Positions 40,856-60,438 of a stretch of DNA of 64,000 nucleotides are shown here, piece after piece. How positions within the stretch are numbered: position 1 is the first letter of the stretch; every line of letters begins with the position of its first letter. The notes beneath the pieces are model-generated. The model worked only from the letters and a program-made list of their open reading frames with translations, was not told the origin of the DNA and made no database searches. The DNA is from Albula goreensis (lineage: Eukaryota; Chordata; Actinopteri; Albuliformes; Albulidae). The translations under genes were made by a program, and so were the position numbers. The DNA is taken from contig CM040746.1 in assembly GCA_022829145.1 (NCBI GenBank), positions 30,958,212 to 31,022,211 of the forward strand, read 5' to 3'.

Positions 40856-43800
40856 GTACGTCTCCACCATTTATTCTGTAAATGAAGGAAGCTTGGGAGG
40901 AAGTGCTGCTCACAATCTTACTCAGGGGACGGAGTCAGTGTAACAGCAGCGGAGTGAGTCCATTTGATCAACACACAGCAACCTGAGTACAGTGAGTTTT
41001 TCCTTTACATATCTGCGCTTATTTACTTACCATGCTTTGCTTTTCCTGTGGTATGCCTGTAATTCTACAGTATGTTAAGTCTGTACTGTGCTGTGTTACT
41101 GTCTCAGATACTAAACTGTACTGCAGATTCAGTGTGCACTGGCATTGGCCCTTAAATGGTGAAATATATAATTCTGTGAGCAGAACAACTTTATTAGTTT
41201 TAGGTAATTCATATCATTAACATTATCCTACTTAAGCTTTATTGGCAAAGTACTGCAGTTAAAGTGGAAAGCTGATCTGTTATGTCGGATGCATTTTTGT
41301 TGGTGTATAGGCTTGCATCATTTCCAGCATTGCTCAAAGATATGGATAAAGATTTAGGATAAAATATATTTTCATTGGGTAGAGATTCCTAAGAATGTTT
41401 GAAGGACGGTTATTGCCACTTTTCCCAGAAATGTATATTTTTTATTCCAAACTTTTTGATAACTTTTCTTGTTTAATAAGGACCTGGGGACACGTCATCA
41501 CCATGTAGACCCTGAATATTGATAAAGATGTTGAGTTAATTTCACATAGCATCACTGCAAATCTTACACAATTATTAGGTTTACTCAGGAAAACAGTAAC
41601 AGCAATTAACTAATTGGTCTTGAGTTGTCAAATAGGACATAAACAACTGTTCTGATTCTTCACTTCTAACTGTAACACCACTTTAGTACAGTAAACCAAT
41701 GTCTGCAGCTTTTTTTTATTAGTTGCTTTGTTTGAAATTGACAGTTAAATAAACGGCTATTTTTATCTGGATCAAAATGATGAATTATTTATGAGCTAAA
41801 TCATGAATAATATAAAACTATAGATATTGTGCATCATGAACATTTTTATTTATATATTCAGCAAAGACAGTTAATGTAATTATAACTCCATTATCCAACA
41901 TGAGAGAAACTGAAGCTATGAAAAATGCTATGAATTGTTAATGAGAAAGAATGAGGCAAATGGACTATCAGTACTTTCAAGAGCCCAAGTAATGTTGATA
42001 TTTTTTAACAGACACCGATTTAAAATGTCATAATCCATCCGTTAATTGATGTGTCTTTAGTGTCCTTTTCCACTCAGGACATTTGCTCCTTTGACATAAT
42101 AAAAAACAAATGACCTCTATTAATATCAATGTGCCAAAATTAGTCAGCAGCTCCTTGTTGTACTAGGACTGACTGGATATTTTAAGAGTGTTTTAATGCT
42201 GCTGCCCATATGGTACCCTGGATCAGCTGTGGAGGTGACACTGGCAGAGTCTGATTTGAAAAATGTTCAGGTCACATGATGCATGTTGTGAATTCTTTCT
42301 TACAACCATGGAAACCTTGCCATAAATCAACTGCCTGAAGCTGTTCACTGATCCTTACAAATATTTCTGTGCTTTTCCATGTGTGGCTGCCCTTTTAAAC
42401 TTTAATCTCCCTAAACAACTGAAAAGACTTCTGTTTTCCTCTTATGCCATGTGCCCCGCCCACCCTCCCTCAACCCCTGGCTTGCTGTACAATTTATCCT
42501 CATTTCCACCAACACAAACAAATGTTTTGCTTGCCAGCAGTGAAGGACCCATTGTCCTTTGCACTTTGAGCTGGAGGGTACGAGCTCTTCTGGCCCTGTG
42601 TTATAGTAGAAGAGCCAGCTCAGCTCTTGCACTGGACCACCTCTGCCAAGCAATCAAACATTTGTTGTTGTATAATAAGGTTCCATTTCTCATGTACTAC
42701 ACAGTGCAACTTATGCCGTCAATTTCTCTCCAATATGAATAAAAAATAGTCACTTTTTCTTTACTGGAAGGCCTCTAACACAACAATATGATAGGATAGC
42801 AGTCAGCCGTGTACTGGTTGGGTATCAGTTAAAATTTGGAGGTGTGGAGACCAGCTGGGCTTGTGTGAAACACCAGATGTACAGGCTGCCATGTATGACG
42901 CTTTATGTTTCACTGATGCGGATACGTAGAGTCCAGCAGAAACCCAATTGGTTATAGCTGAATAGTTAACAGAAAACGACGATGCCTCCAGAATCTAAGC
43001 TCATGAAAATTAAAGGGGCACATCTGCTGGAAAAAAGTAATCATATTCAATGTGCCTGAAGATAATATTGATACAGAGATTAACTTTGCAGATAAGAAGG
43101 CCCTTTCTCCCTTTATCATAAAACAAACCAAAGCTGTCATTAGACATTTATAGCCATCCCATTTCCTATAAACCATTGAAAATTTAACCTTGAATACAAG
43201 CCAGGTTCATAAAGAAATTGGTTATGAACAGCATCTATGTGAAATACAGGAGGGCTACTAGTTTCTGTAAGATTGACAAACATGTATAGTGCACCTGCCT
43301 ACTACCAGTTCTGTTAAATTTATAAAAAAGCATTACTTAGTGCAAATAGATGGAAATGCCATACAATACACGATGCTCCATACTCTCAAATAGTGATACA
43401 TTTCAAAGGATGTCTCCACATTTGAGAGGAATATTTTATAACAGAGAAGATGAGAGGAGAGATTGAGGAGATAGGGAGTGAGCCCAGATTGCCCATATCT
43501 CTGTGTGCAGTGTGTGTGTGTGTGTATGCGTGTGCGTGCGTATGCATGCAGGAGATGCATAACAACCTAATGCAAATTTTATTTGATTTAATGTCACTGT
43601 GCTTCTGTCTTCTTTTAATATAGTCTTGTTTATTCATGTGTATTTGTATTCATCTATGCTCTATGTTGCTTGCTTGGCCAGAGCTCCCTTTGAAAAGAGA
43701 TGTCAATGGATTTCTTTTTCTTTTGGATAAATAATGCTTAAGGATGTGACCCAATCAAACATGCTCAGGCTCAAAGTCTTATGTGATTCCTTTGCATATG

Positions 43801-44503
43801 CCCTTAAAGAGACTGAGGCTGGATTCAGTCAACATTTGTTGTTAACTTTTACTTAGAATGAATGCTGAACTCACCAAACTGTGTCAGATAACAGTTGCAT
43901 TTAATTGTGAGCCAATGTTAAGGACAAATCTGGGTTGCATTTTGGCCTTACTCTTAAAGAGCAGACAGAATTCAAGCAAATCAGATTTTAGAATAAAATG
44001 TTTCTTTGAGCATTCTCTATTTCATCAGAGACAGGCAAGTATGTCCTTTGCATATGTTCATTTCATTCCAACACAGAATACCTAACTCTGAAAAAGAGAA
44101 AAGTATGCTTTGATCAAACTACATATGCCCTTCAAGCGTGTAAGTGTGTCTGGCCTAAATAAATGAAATATATTTATTTACGTGGGTTTATGCGGCGCAG
44201 ATTATAATGCGCGTGTGTGAGTGTATGTGTGTGTGTGTCACTGGCACGCCGTACCCCAGCCGTCCGCTCCAGGACGAGCTCTTTATTAAACACAAGGGCA
44301 TGAATATCATTAGCAGCTTTCATTAAACCTCCCGGCCTTGCACCAGGAACGGCGCAGCAAACAGGATGATGAAATCAATGCCGTTCCCAGCTCCGCTGTC
44401 TCCTCCGCCTCGTCTGGATGACGAGAGCTAATTTAACACCTCGGAGGTGAATGGGATCCAGCTTTGATTTAACATCATACTTTTTTCTCTCCCCCCTCCC
44501 CAG
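40856..44503 (+). other. Probable intron of the C11orf87-like gene, with regulatory-looking 3' end
   Basis: About 3.6 kb, mostly AT-rich. The open frame at 42383-42742 has no protein features. The last 300 bases (about 44165-44480) are GC-richer and motif-dense, with TTTATTAAACACAAGGGC (SOX or HOX-like) and CAGCTTTGATTTAAC (TCF/LEF-like). A short (TG)n lies at about 44208-44238. Confidence 0.4.
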
Positions 44504-45112
44504 GACTTTGCACCAGCTTCCGGCACCATAGGCCCATGGGACGTCCCGTAAATTCATATGGAGCCTCACACAGAGATCCCAGGGGGAACCTGAGGGGAGG
44601 TGGACGACTCTAAGGCACGCAGGACCCTTCTGCAGCAGCAAAAGAAATAAACAGGAAAGGAAAAAAAGGCTGACAACGAAGAGGAGAAAAAGTGGAGCAT
44701 TGTTCTAATAAAGCTGCTGTGACTGGAGGCAACTTTTATTACTCTGGATTTAATAACAGCACAACTGGCCCATTGCCAAGACCCAAATCTCATTTGAAGT
44801 TCATTTTGAAAGCGGCCAGCCTGACTCTGCCTGTAAGAATCGAACAGGACTGATGCAAGGGCTTAAGGTGCCCGCAGGGAGAGCACTGGCAAAAGGAGAA
44901 AGCCTCTGATTTGCTGATCAAGGTCACGTGATCCAGTCCAGGGGCAACCTGATAGGGGTTCTTCTGCCACCATTTTGTCTGAGCGGAAGGAAGGATAAAG
45001 CCCAGACGTGCATTTACCCTATGATATATCACTTGTGTTTTGGCAGAAATCTCCTCTGTGTGGTGTTGCTTTCTCTCCACTGACTTGTAACAGAATAAAA
45101 CAAAACATCTAA

Positions 45113-45424
45113 ATGAGGCTCAAAATCCAAGGTGGCTCTTTGGCCATCTCCTTGACAACTAATGACACAAGGGCGGGTGTCCCCTTGACCAATCTCACAG
45201 AAGTGGGCGTACCCAGACATCATGAGGACTCCCCCTCTTCCATCATTGCTCTGATGGTGGTACTAGCTTTAGCCTGTGCTGTGATTGTTGCATCACTGGT
45301 GACTTTCCATTGTCACAAATGGCAGCTTCACAGCAGGAAGCTGAGGCGGGCCCAGCAGGAGTACGAGAGCGATCAGAGCAGAGGCGTTGAAGGACAAGGA
45401 CCAGGGACCTCACTGAGAGCTTGA
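45113..45424 (+). CDS. Small single-pass membrane protein, C11orf87-like
   Basis: The 103-residue frame starts at ATG 45113, directly after an in-frame TAA, and lies wholly in the exon that begins at 44504. It has two N-glycosylation sequons (N17 DT, N27 LT) in a short N-terminal part without a clear signal peptide. A hydrophobic segment spans about residues 43-66 (SIIALMVVLALACAVIVASL), followed by a basic juxtamembrane stretch, TFHCHKWQLHSRKLRRAQQ, then EYESDQ. The pattern TFHxHK...RKxxRAQxEYExD matches what I recall of human C11orf87, a neuronal integral membrane protein. No function is established. The start has a weak Kozak context and several upstream ATGs. It is shorter than human C11orf87, so it may be a paralogue or a teleost-specific relative. 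Confidence 0.65.
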   Translation: MRLKIQGGSLAISLTTNDTRAGVPLTNLTEVGVPRHHEDSPSSIIALMVVLALACAVIVASLVTFHCHKWQLHSRKLRRAQQEYESDQSRGVEGQGPGTSLRA

Positions 45425-45760
45425 AGAGGTTTTTTTCTGGAGTGAGTGGGGCTGTAAATAACAAAAACGTCCTGTTTGTGATCCCTCTATGACACTGTGG
45501 GAGGAAAACAGAATGGCTGTTTCTTCATCCAGGAAACTGACAATGGTCTAGATCCAGTGGAATTTAAATTGTATAGACAGGTGAAACACAAAAGCAAGAA
45601 TATAAATCATTCAAAATGGCTTAATGAAAAGTTTCCTTTAGCATAGATAATAGCACGTACTTGAAGGGATTCCAGAATACATACATTGATAAAGCTCATA
45701 TTAATCAAATAAATGGATCCCTTGAAAGTCAAACTATAATGCGCAGAGGGCTATTGCCCT
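45425..45760 (+). other. Probable 3' UTR of the C11orf87-like gene
   Basis: This follows the TGA with no further coding signal. AATAAA at 45708-45713 is the first good polyadenylation signal, and others lie further on, near 45860. The end is tentative. Confidence 0.4.
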
Positions 45761-48700
45761 GTAGCAACTCAATTGTAATTATATTGTCTCAAATTTGGTT
45801 TGATACATGTTAATATTACAGATACAAATTGAATAATTTGATATTTCCATAGCTCTGAAAATAAAATAAATGAATCAAAGGCCAGCATTCTGTCCCTAGG
45901 CACAATATTAAACTCCAGGTCTTGTGTAAATAATGGCTTGTGGCAAAGACATCGGCACTCATATTTTCTGGCAGGTATATTACTATTAATATTAATGTAA
46001 GTACCAATATTATTATGCAGGGTTTCTAGGCTTTTCCTAAATACTGAGGAGAAAGACTGGGACTGTATCTTTTCTCCATTTTGTTAAATAACTGACCATT
46101 TGTACACCAATGGAAACAAGCAAAATACTCAGACTCGTCCCTACTACATACTCAGGAGAAGATATACTCACTGAAAAACTTCTTTGAGATCAGAAAAAAA
46201 ATCATATATCAGAAAAGGTGATCAGGAATGAAGAAGAGCTACAATGGCCTCAATGAACTGTGGATACAATATATGCCAGTAAAACTTGGTTCTTGACGTT
46301 TTATAGAACTTCACAACCCATCTCACGATCACTGATATCATGATCAGTATTTTTGGAGACCCCTCCCTCATGTCTCCCATTGGGAATCACCAACTGTATT
46401 ATGCTCACATCAACAATGGCTGAAGTGTGTAAACTCCTCCTATTCATCTGCCTGTGAGACAATAGCAGCGACTGGAGAAGAGGAACAGCTCTCACTGTGA
46501 ACTGGTAGTCCGTAAATGTCTAGTGAGTAGTTAGGGGACATTGATGCATCAATAATCTGTGGACCCTAGCCAACTTTCGTCTGTTCTACACCAGCCAGAC
46601 AAAACAAATTATGTCATGCCACTACAGACTCCTGGTCATTGTCAAATAATGACAGCCCAGATTGTAAGGAGCAGTACCTAGGCTACAGGGCTATGCCTGC
46701 ATTTGTGGTGAGTGCTTTTGCTCTGACATGTTTCATAGAGATTATTATACATATTGTACGGTAGATCTGGACTGCAGTTCTCATGTAACACCTGCAACTA
46801 TCTATAAGTCTCAATTCAGCGGTGTACTCATACAGAAGAACAGTAACTTTTTATATTAAGAACACCTTCATATAGCACACATGGTACCTTCATGAGCATG
46901 CCATTAACCCTTTATAAAGCATTCATAAACAACTGTGGTGCTTCCTGATAGCTGGTGTAGATGTACAGTAATACAATGCATTACATAAAAAAAACAAACT
47001 GTGCTGGAAAATGTAGTATATCAGTCTCTCAGGTGTCATAAACATATTTGCTTATTAATGGTTTGTAACACAAGGCTCATAAAGGTGTTATGTTTATGTG
47101 AAGGAGTATTTAGGAAGGTAGAATTAAAAGTGTGATGAAATAAAATCATACAAATGTTAGATTTTTAGCTTCTGTGTTATGTGTGCATTTTGTATTAAAA
47201 AGGCACCATTTACCATAAGCTACATTTCAACAGTTGTGCTTAGTTTTTACAGATGCTTTGTGAACACCACACACTGCATTTCCTACTATATTTACATGGA
47301 CCTTAAGATAACAGTAATTGTCCCAACGTTCCCCTGTATGCTCCTATGGGAACATGTATGTCCTAGCTACTTGCTGGCTTGCATTTATAAAAGATAAAGT
47401 TTTTTCTCCAGTTTCTCCTCTAATTCTCCCTAAAATGAATCCACATCCTTTTCACATTTTCATTTCTAAAAACATAAACCACTTTTATTGTATGTAGGAG
47501 TAAAGAGGAAGCAGCATTACATCCTGGTAATAGCCCCCACGAGCCAGTTTGTTTATTAACAGTGTTTTATAGAATGTAATAAAATTAAAATGTGCCATAC
47601 GCTTTCTTCCATAGCAGATTTTAAAGAAATGGCACACACAAGCTGTCCACAATTTTATTTATTAATGGCAAGCAGATCTGGAGAGAATAATTTTACTTTA
47701 CAGAACTTTGATGGTTTATTCACAAACAGAAACTTAACAATTATTTCTGGTGTTACAATATATTGGTGTTCAAGGACTTTTTTTTTGCTTTTTTGATGTT
47801 TAATTAGATTATTATTCAACAGCCCTGGAAATTCCCAAAAGGATTTCTAATTACAGCATGTCCTTGTAAAATCTGTGCGTGTCTTTTAAGCTGGCAAATG
47901 TGGTACCATTTTAGCTCTATATTTTTATATTATGTATCCAGATAATAAACAAAAACTACTTTCATAGTTGTCCATTCAGAATGTTTTATTACAAAAATAT
48001 AGTCCTGTACAATATCTGTTAGAATTCACAAACATTTCTTTTCCATCTCTAAAGCTCTCCTGTATTGACAGGCAATGCAGGATAAATCTAAAACAGCAGT
48101 CTTTCGATGTTTGTACTCTCTATGGCCCTTCCAAAATGTGATTTCATGTGCATTCAGTCTGTTTGTCTTAACAGTGTACAAACATTTCATTTTCAGCCTA
48201 ATCAATTTTTCTAAGATTAACATGTCTAGTCTTAAATACAGAGCATTCTGTCTAACTAAAGGCCACCCAGCCACAGGAGGTCGCTAGAGAGCAGTGAGAC
48301 TGTTGATTAATTGACTTACACACTCATTTTACCCTGGTTAGGCTTAGCCAGTTCTTGTGTCCCCAATATGGATCTATGGCCAAAACCTCTTACAGTACAA
48401 ATGGGATTTGAATTCTCAGCCACTGAACATATAGCGCCAAAGGTGGCCTCCACAACACTTTTTGAGTGACAAACCCATTGGATACCACCTTTGCAGCAGC
48501 ACAGTAAAAGCAGCACTTAGTGGCTGGCCATACACTTGAGACAAAACATAGAGCATTGAAGGTTTTCTTACAGTTATAACCTAACATTAAGGAAAAAGAG
48601 CATTAGCGTTAGATTGTGTTTAGCTGTTTGGTTTGCTGTGGCTCTGTCACAATGCAAGATATTTGGTCATCTAAATGTGGTCATTGTGAGAGCACATAAT

Positions 48701-49250
48701 GGGAGAGTACAACTTGTTTACAGACTGGAACAACTGTTTTAGATGCAAACACTGTCCTCATTGTCATTCTTTCCCTGCCAACATGCAAAAACAGAGAGGT
48801 ACTTTCTTGTTGTTATGATGAGCTCCCTTGGTAATTACCTGTCATGTAGTTGTTTGCTGCAAAATAAAATAGTCTTCCAAGTGTACAATCAGACTCGCAT
48901 GACAGGCTTGGTGGAAGAATGACAAGATCTTGTTTTTGGTTATTGCGAGAAGTGCAATTACCTGAGCCATTATTCTGATGCCAAGCACACAAATGCTATC
49001 TGTAATATCACTGCATGTATCTTGTAGATGGGGCCCCTGGGTCCTTAAACCTACCCTGACTCATTGCACAGCGACAGGAACTTCTGTGTATGAGGTTAAT
49101 GAGAAATACTGCATTTCAAATTTAAAACAGACTTAACATTTAAAACCTATCTGTATTTCTGACATGAATGCATACTTTGGTTTGGGATTTCAAGGGATTT
49201 CTAGAAGAACCTCGCTAATGATACAAACATATCAGGAAGGATGGTGGTTC
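45761..49250. other. Intergenic, one MITE-like repeat, no gene recognised
   Basis: AT-rich sequence with short frames only. It holds a MITE-like element at 46861-47089 and the second copy of a 33-base motif at 48269-48301. The right edge abuts the probable 3' end of the minus-strand gene. Confidence 0.5.
46861..47089. mobile_element. MITE-like non-autonomous DNA transposon, degraded
   Basis: The left end AACACCTTCATATAGCAC and the reverse complement of the right end, AACACCTTTATGAGCC, form imperfect terminal inverted repeats. The inner arms also share CCATTAA and CATAAAC motifs in inverted order. The element is 229 bases with no coding content. No clear target-site duplication remains, so the family is left open. 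Confidence 0.45.
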
Positions 49251-49608
49251 GGAACTCTGAAATGGCCCATTTATTAATTAGGCTACTCTGACTGTATAAA
49301 CTTTTGTTTATATTACTCAATAATAAAAACAGTGGAGATCAGTTTGATTACTGGTTGATTTAACAATAATAACAAGTAGTCATAAAGGTCTGATGGACAG
49401 TGTACAGTCATCAGGGACAGTAAAGAGCTTGATATTGACAATAAAGAGCAAAATTGTGTATATCATCTCATACTGCATTCACATACTTGGCTGACTGGTC
49501 AGTCCATTACTCAGGATTTCATAATTCTGAAGCCCTGCTGTGGTACTATACATTATTATAGAGCAGCATGTGTGTAGGTCAGAATTGTGGGTAGGCCCCT
49601 CCATTACT
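49250..49608 (-). other. Probable 3' UTR of the C8orf48-like gene
   Basis: The minus strand carries AATAAA at about 49275-49270, some 330 bases after the stop codon. No other coding signal lies between. The end is tentative. Confidence 0.4.
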
Positions 49609-54613
<5,005 letters not shown>

Positions 54614-55030
54614 CACATGAAGCAAGTTCGAACCAACCACCACCAAGCCTATCTGCTATCAAAAAACAAAGAGAAAAGCCATTAAACAACACAATTAATT
54701 TAACTGGATTGCACTTAATAGTTACACATTTTATCTTTCAAATCAATGTGTAACACATGTTATATCGAATATGATTTCGCTTTAGTGGAACTGACGTTAG
54801 CTTCTGGTCTTAGTGACCTTATATGAAGACTAATAGCTAGTAATACCTGATTTCATTATACATTGTAGCTAGGTAGCTATCACCACAACCAATACGCAGT
54901 TATCGCTAGGCAGCGACTGAGAAGCAGCTGCATGGCAAGGGAAGTCATATCAAGTTAGTGTGCTGTAATCTGCAAAGTATTAAGCAACTTAAGTAACGCT
55001 AACTGGTTACCCAGCCATCATACCTGTGTA
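54614..55030 (-). other. 5' UTR and possible first intron of the C8orf48-like gene
   Basis: On the minus strand a donor-like CACAG followed by GTATGA lies at 55024/55023, and acceptor-like GATAG/CAG/ATAG sites lie at about 54656-54649 after a T run. This fits a non-coding first exon ending at 55024. The predicted exon has ATGATG starting a short frame not in phase with the main one. Confidence 0.35.
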
Positions 55031-58000
55031 ACTGTATTTCACTGTCCATCATCTGTTGAAATCAACCACTTGGCTATTTGTTAGCTAACCGATGGGCGCG
55101 TTGCTACAACAACAAAACGGAAACACTGAAACAGATGTACGACTTGATAAATAGTCCTATACTACACCTCTTCTATGTTTACTTGGTTCCTACTTCCCCA
55201 GCTCCCGCAATTCCTTCAATTGCTCCCGAGTGAAACTTCTGTAGTTGTACTATTGAAGTAAAATGGTAGACTAATTGTTTTTTGTGAAGATACAAAGAAT
55301 ACTGCACAGTACAGCAGAAATGTCACCACATTCAAAACTCATCTGTTTGTAAACTCATTGTATCTCTTACCACCACATGGTCCGCATAGTCTACTGACTA
55401 AAAGAAAAAAAAAAGTTAATTTTTTTATACCTTAATCCGGGGAACGCAAGATTCACTTTGGCTGAACACAGTTCGGTTCAGTAAACATGATTAATTTCAC
55501 TTCACCTTCAGAGTCACTATTTAGTTTCAGGAATAAAATATGACGTGTGTGTAGTTAGTTATTATTTATTGTAATGGAAAAGAATCACACAATACCAAGC
55601 ACATTAATCATTATTATGTATGCTGTCTGCTTTCATTATGGCATACTAAAATACATTTTGTAAAAGTATGACTGATTAATGTAACTAACACATTATCTCA
55701 GCTATTGAAATGGCTGTTTGTATTAAAATCTATTGAACAGTTCATAAAGTGAGCAACTTATCACATCTGCTCATCGGAGCGTTCTGTCAAGATGATTATT
55801 TATACCTATTATGGGCTGGCTGTTAAGCATCTGTACATCTAGATACACTTATTTTTACCTCTATGCAAATGAAGAGCAGAACCTTCCTGACTTTCAGTCT
55901 TTCTCCAATCTTTCTACAGGTGAGGAGGGAGGGGGCAGGGGACAATCTCTGTCCTCTAATTACTGGGGAGGACCCCCACTGATAGTCCTGTTATCATAAG
56001 AATGAGACTCCAGATCCTCAGTTTACAATCTGATAATGGAGAAAAAGTCATTACAGAGTCTGGCCTGGAAATGAATAAGAAAAGAATGAACATATTCAGA
56101 GCATTTTAAAACTATATTATGCTTTAGTGAACACTTAACTCTATAACACATGACTCTAACTAAAGTGATTAGATCTAAGCAAAATGCTGGAGAGTACAGC
56201 GGCTTGTACCAGGTGGCATTCTTCCTGATTGTCATTAAAAAAGAAGACGAATTGGTCCAGTTTGAGCCTGGATTTATGCGATGAAATCAGCATAGCATAG
56301 CAGATATAATGTCAACTCAAATCTTCATATAGCATGGAGAGAAACTGTGCAAAATAATTCAGTCACTCATCTCTAAGCTAGCAAGGGACTGACATACACT
56401 GCCCTTTCAGAACAATAGGAGCCCTTGGTGTCATGTCTCCCAAACCAAAGTTTTTCACAGTCTATTTTTAATATGATTCTTGTGTAGTTTTTAGTACTTC
56501 CCACCAGGATCTCTGTGTGATGTTCTGTTTTAAGGAAAAGGTAAGCAGTTATAGCTTAGGACAATGCAGAAGGCCCACCTAAAACCACTTGTATGTGGAC
56601 CTCACGTTGCAGCTGTTGGGCCATCTTTGCAAGATGCATTTAAGCTTGAGTGTTAAATGCCTTTATCTGCAAATGGATCAGATATAGCGGAGAGATATTG
56701 TATTGACTTCTTGAGTGAAATTCTTTGCTGACAGTCCTCTGATAAAATGAGTAAATCCAGAAGGGACTGCGTTCTTCAAAATGTTAAAAATGTAGGTCTC
56801 CAAGCCTCTGGGTAGGCTTAACAATTGGTCTCTACAAAGTCATTTTTAGAGGATAATAACAAAAAGGTGGATTTAAGAGTTTTATTTCTGTTCCATTAAA
56901 CTATTAAACTACATTTAATGTATATAGGTGTCAGCAAAAAAAATCCCTTAATGGATCAAAAAACACTTATTTCATTTTTTTCAGAAAAAAGTCATTACGT
57001 TATATAACAAAATAAATGTGTTAAAGCATAATTTTCACAGAGAAACCTCACCAAAGACAACTAATGACAGCCTGAAATATCTCCCAAGAATAATGAGAGT
57101 AGAGGCCACCACTGTGTGATTCTGACCAAAAATAAAGGATATAAAATGAAAGTGGGGCCCAGTTCAAATTGACATCTGAAGACATTGACTAATGACCCAC
57201 GTACTCAGACAGTCTGGAGTAAGACAAAAGCCAAATGTTGTGGTGGTAAATCCTCTGAGCTGACAGCTCTGTGGTCTAATGCCTTATCTCTATCTTGGAC
57301 CCATTTATCAGGCATGCCTAAATGCCTTTATTTTAGTTAATTGGATATGTTAGGCCTGATGGTCCGTGAGTGTTGGTTCTCTCTGGACTGCCTCTCTCTA
57401 GCAGGTAATGCTAACAGTCCAGGGCACATTTCCAGTTGAATCACCTATTGAGTTGCACCAATAAAAGAAGCTGTAATTTGTATTCGCATTGGCTGCCATT
57501 TCAGGACAAATAAACATGCAAAATGTATAATTTAGGACAAATGCATTGCATCTATCTGAACAGTTCAGACAGAAAAAAAATGCTCTCAGGAAGAACATGA
57601 TTTTTTTTAGTTAGATCATTGATGAAGTTAGATCATTTTTCAGCAGTTAACCAAAGTATAAGTGTAATTGTCTGGAAATACAAGAGAGTTCTAGGTAAGT
57701 ATTTTCCTTTGCAACTTTGTTCAAATCCTCTTTAAGTGATGTGCTATATCTCATAGATTTTTCCACCAACTTCTCTTCTTATCCTTCAAAATATTTCTCT
57801 TCATTAAATATGCAGAAGTAAATTATGAACTTGCTTCAACTTCTAGAGTTTTTTACATCACAGTGAAGGAGCCTAAATGTCCCCCAAACTTCCAATATAT
57901 ATGTTGATACCCCATATGGCCTTCAAACCTTCATTTGGCTCATGGATGGCTGACACATATTCAGAATTCTCCTGACAGCCTTCACAGAACAGGTGCTACC

Positions 58001-58950
58001 ACCTTCTCTTCACTTACAGCTATTCTATTCCAATAACCAGTGCCTTCCCAGATGTCCTCGTCATCCAGACAATTCAGGAGCAAGCTGGCTTTATGCAATA
58101 GACCCCTTATCTGTCTACAGGTATTTAAGAACAAGCCATCATCCAGGAATGTGTTCACACACATTAATTTCAAAGTCCTAGTGTGGACAGGACACACATT
58201 AGCAAATAGCTACAACAGAATAGTATATTCCCACTCTCTGTACTTAGTCAATTTCTAATATCCATGTTAATAAGAGTATTATTTGTGCTGAAGGGAGCTG
58301 AACCAGTCCATCTGACAGGGTCTGAAAAGGTAAACAGGAAATGAGTGATGGGTAATGAAGCCATATTCTAAAGCTTGATAGCACCTGTTTTGTGACTTAG
58401 AAATAAGGGACAATTACCAGAACTGTGCGGGAAAGTTAAAAAATCTAAATCTTAGACTGTTTATTGCAAGAAGTTAGAAAGTTACTTTAATATGAACTGT
58501 CTGGATTTTACAGAATTTCCAACAGTCTATCCTTTACATTACCAGAAGGAAACATTTGTACAGTAGGTTTAATGAAGATCACAAAATGCAGTGAAAACAG
58601 AGCAATTCATTATTTCAGTGTTTTGTGAATACACATTATTCAAAATAGCTCCATCACAAGACTTAGTTACACACAGAGGTGTACCTGAAAGATAAATACA
58701 AATTAGATAAACACAAACTGAATTAAGAAATTTCTTGCGTTTAATTTTCCCCTTTAGGAAAATATACAATTACTAAAGTACAAAGTGACCATAAACTACA
58801 ACGGTTTCAACAACCTCATTTCCAGTTACACTTAAAACAATCATAATGTCCTGTGTTAAGTGTCGCGTGGGGACAAGCAAATCAATTCTACTCTCTTTAA
58901 AAACTATTTAATTAGCGCATCACTGGTTGGAGATTATCGGGGAACCCAGG
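55031..58950. other. Intergenic, no gene recognised
   Basis: AT-rich DNA with only short frames. The first 150-200 bases probably include the promoter of the minus-strand gene and contain CGATGGGCGCGTTGCTACAA. Nothing else was recognised. Confidence 0.45.
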
Positions 58951-59004
58951 GTCACCGTCGACAAAGCATGTATCCAGGAACTCCACCCACTCGTGAGATG
59001 GGAT

Positions 59005-59010
59005 TATATA
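59005..59010 (+). promoter_or_regulatory. TATA-like box upstream of the Shisa gene
   Basis: TATATA lies in GGGATTATATACGTGGGG, about 220 bases before the start codon, in a CG-containing stretch (58925-59110). A start site near 59035 would give a 5' UTR of about 190 bases. Inferred from motif and position only. Confidence 0.35.
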
Positions 59011-59195
59011 CGTGGGGCCAAGGGGGCGAGAACTGTGGAGACCGCAACTGTGTCGTGTCAGTTTACGAGTACTGCTTCGGATAGTTACCACGCTATCCTT
59101 CGCGCTACCTTCTGCGTCGTGCATACTAACAAGTGACCAAATATACTTAAACGGAAAACGCAAACTAAAGTAAAATATTTAATATTTAGGCTTAA

Positions 59196-60438
<1,243 letters not shown>

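Noticed and set aside
40537-40881. 114-codon frame starting in the GA tract as a gene
   Set aside because: Most of it is low-complexity Arg/Glu/Gly from the GA repeat, and the strong donor at 40855 cuts it. Only the short upstream frame from 40798 was kept as a finding.
42383-42742. 119-codon frame in the intron before the membrane-protein exon
   Set aside because: No domain, no splice context and ordinary AT-rich surroundings; it is best explained by chance.
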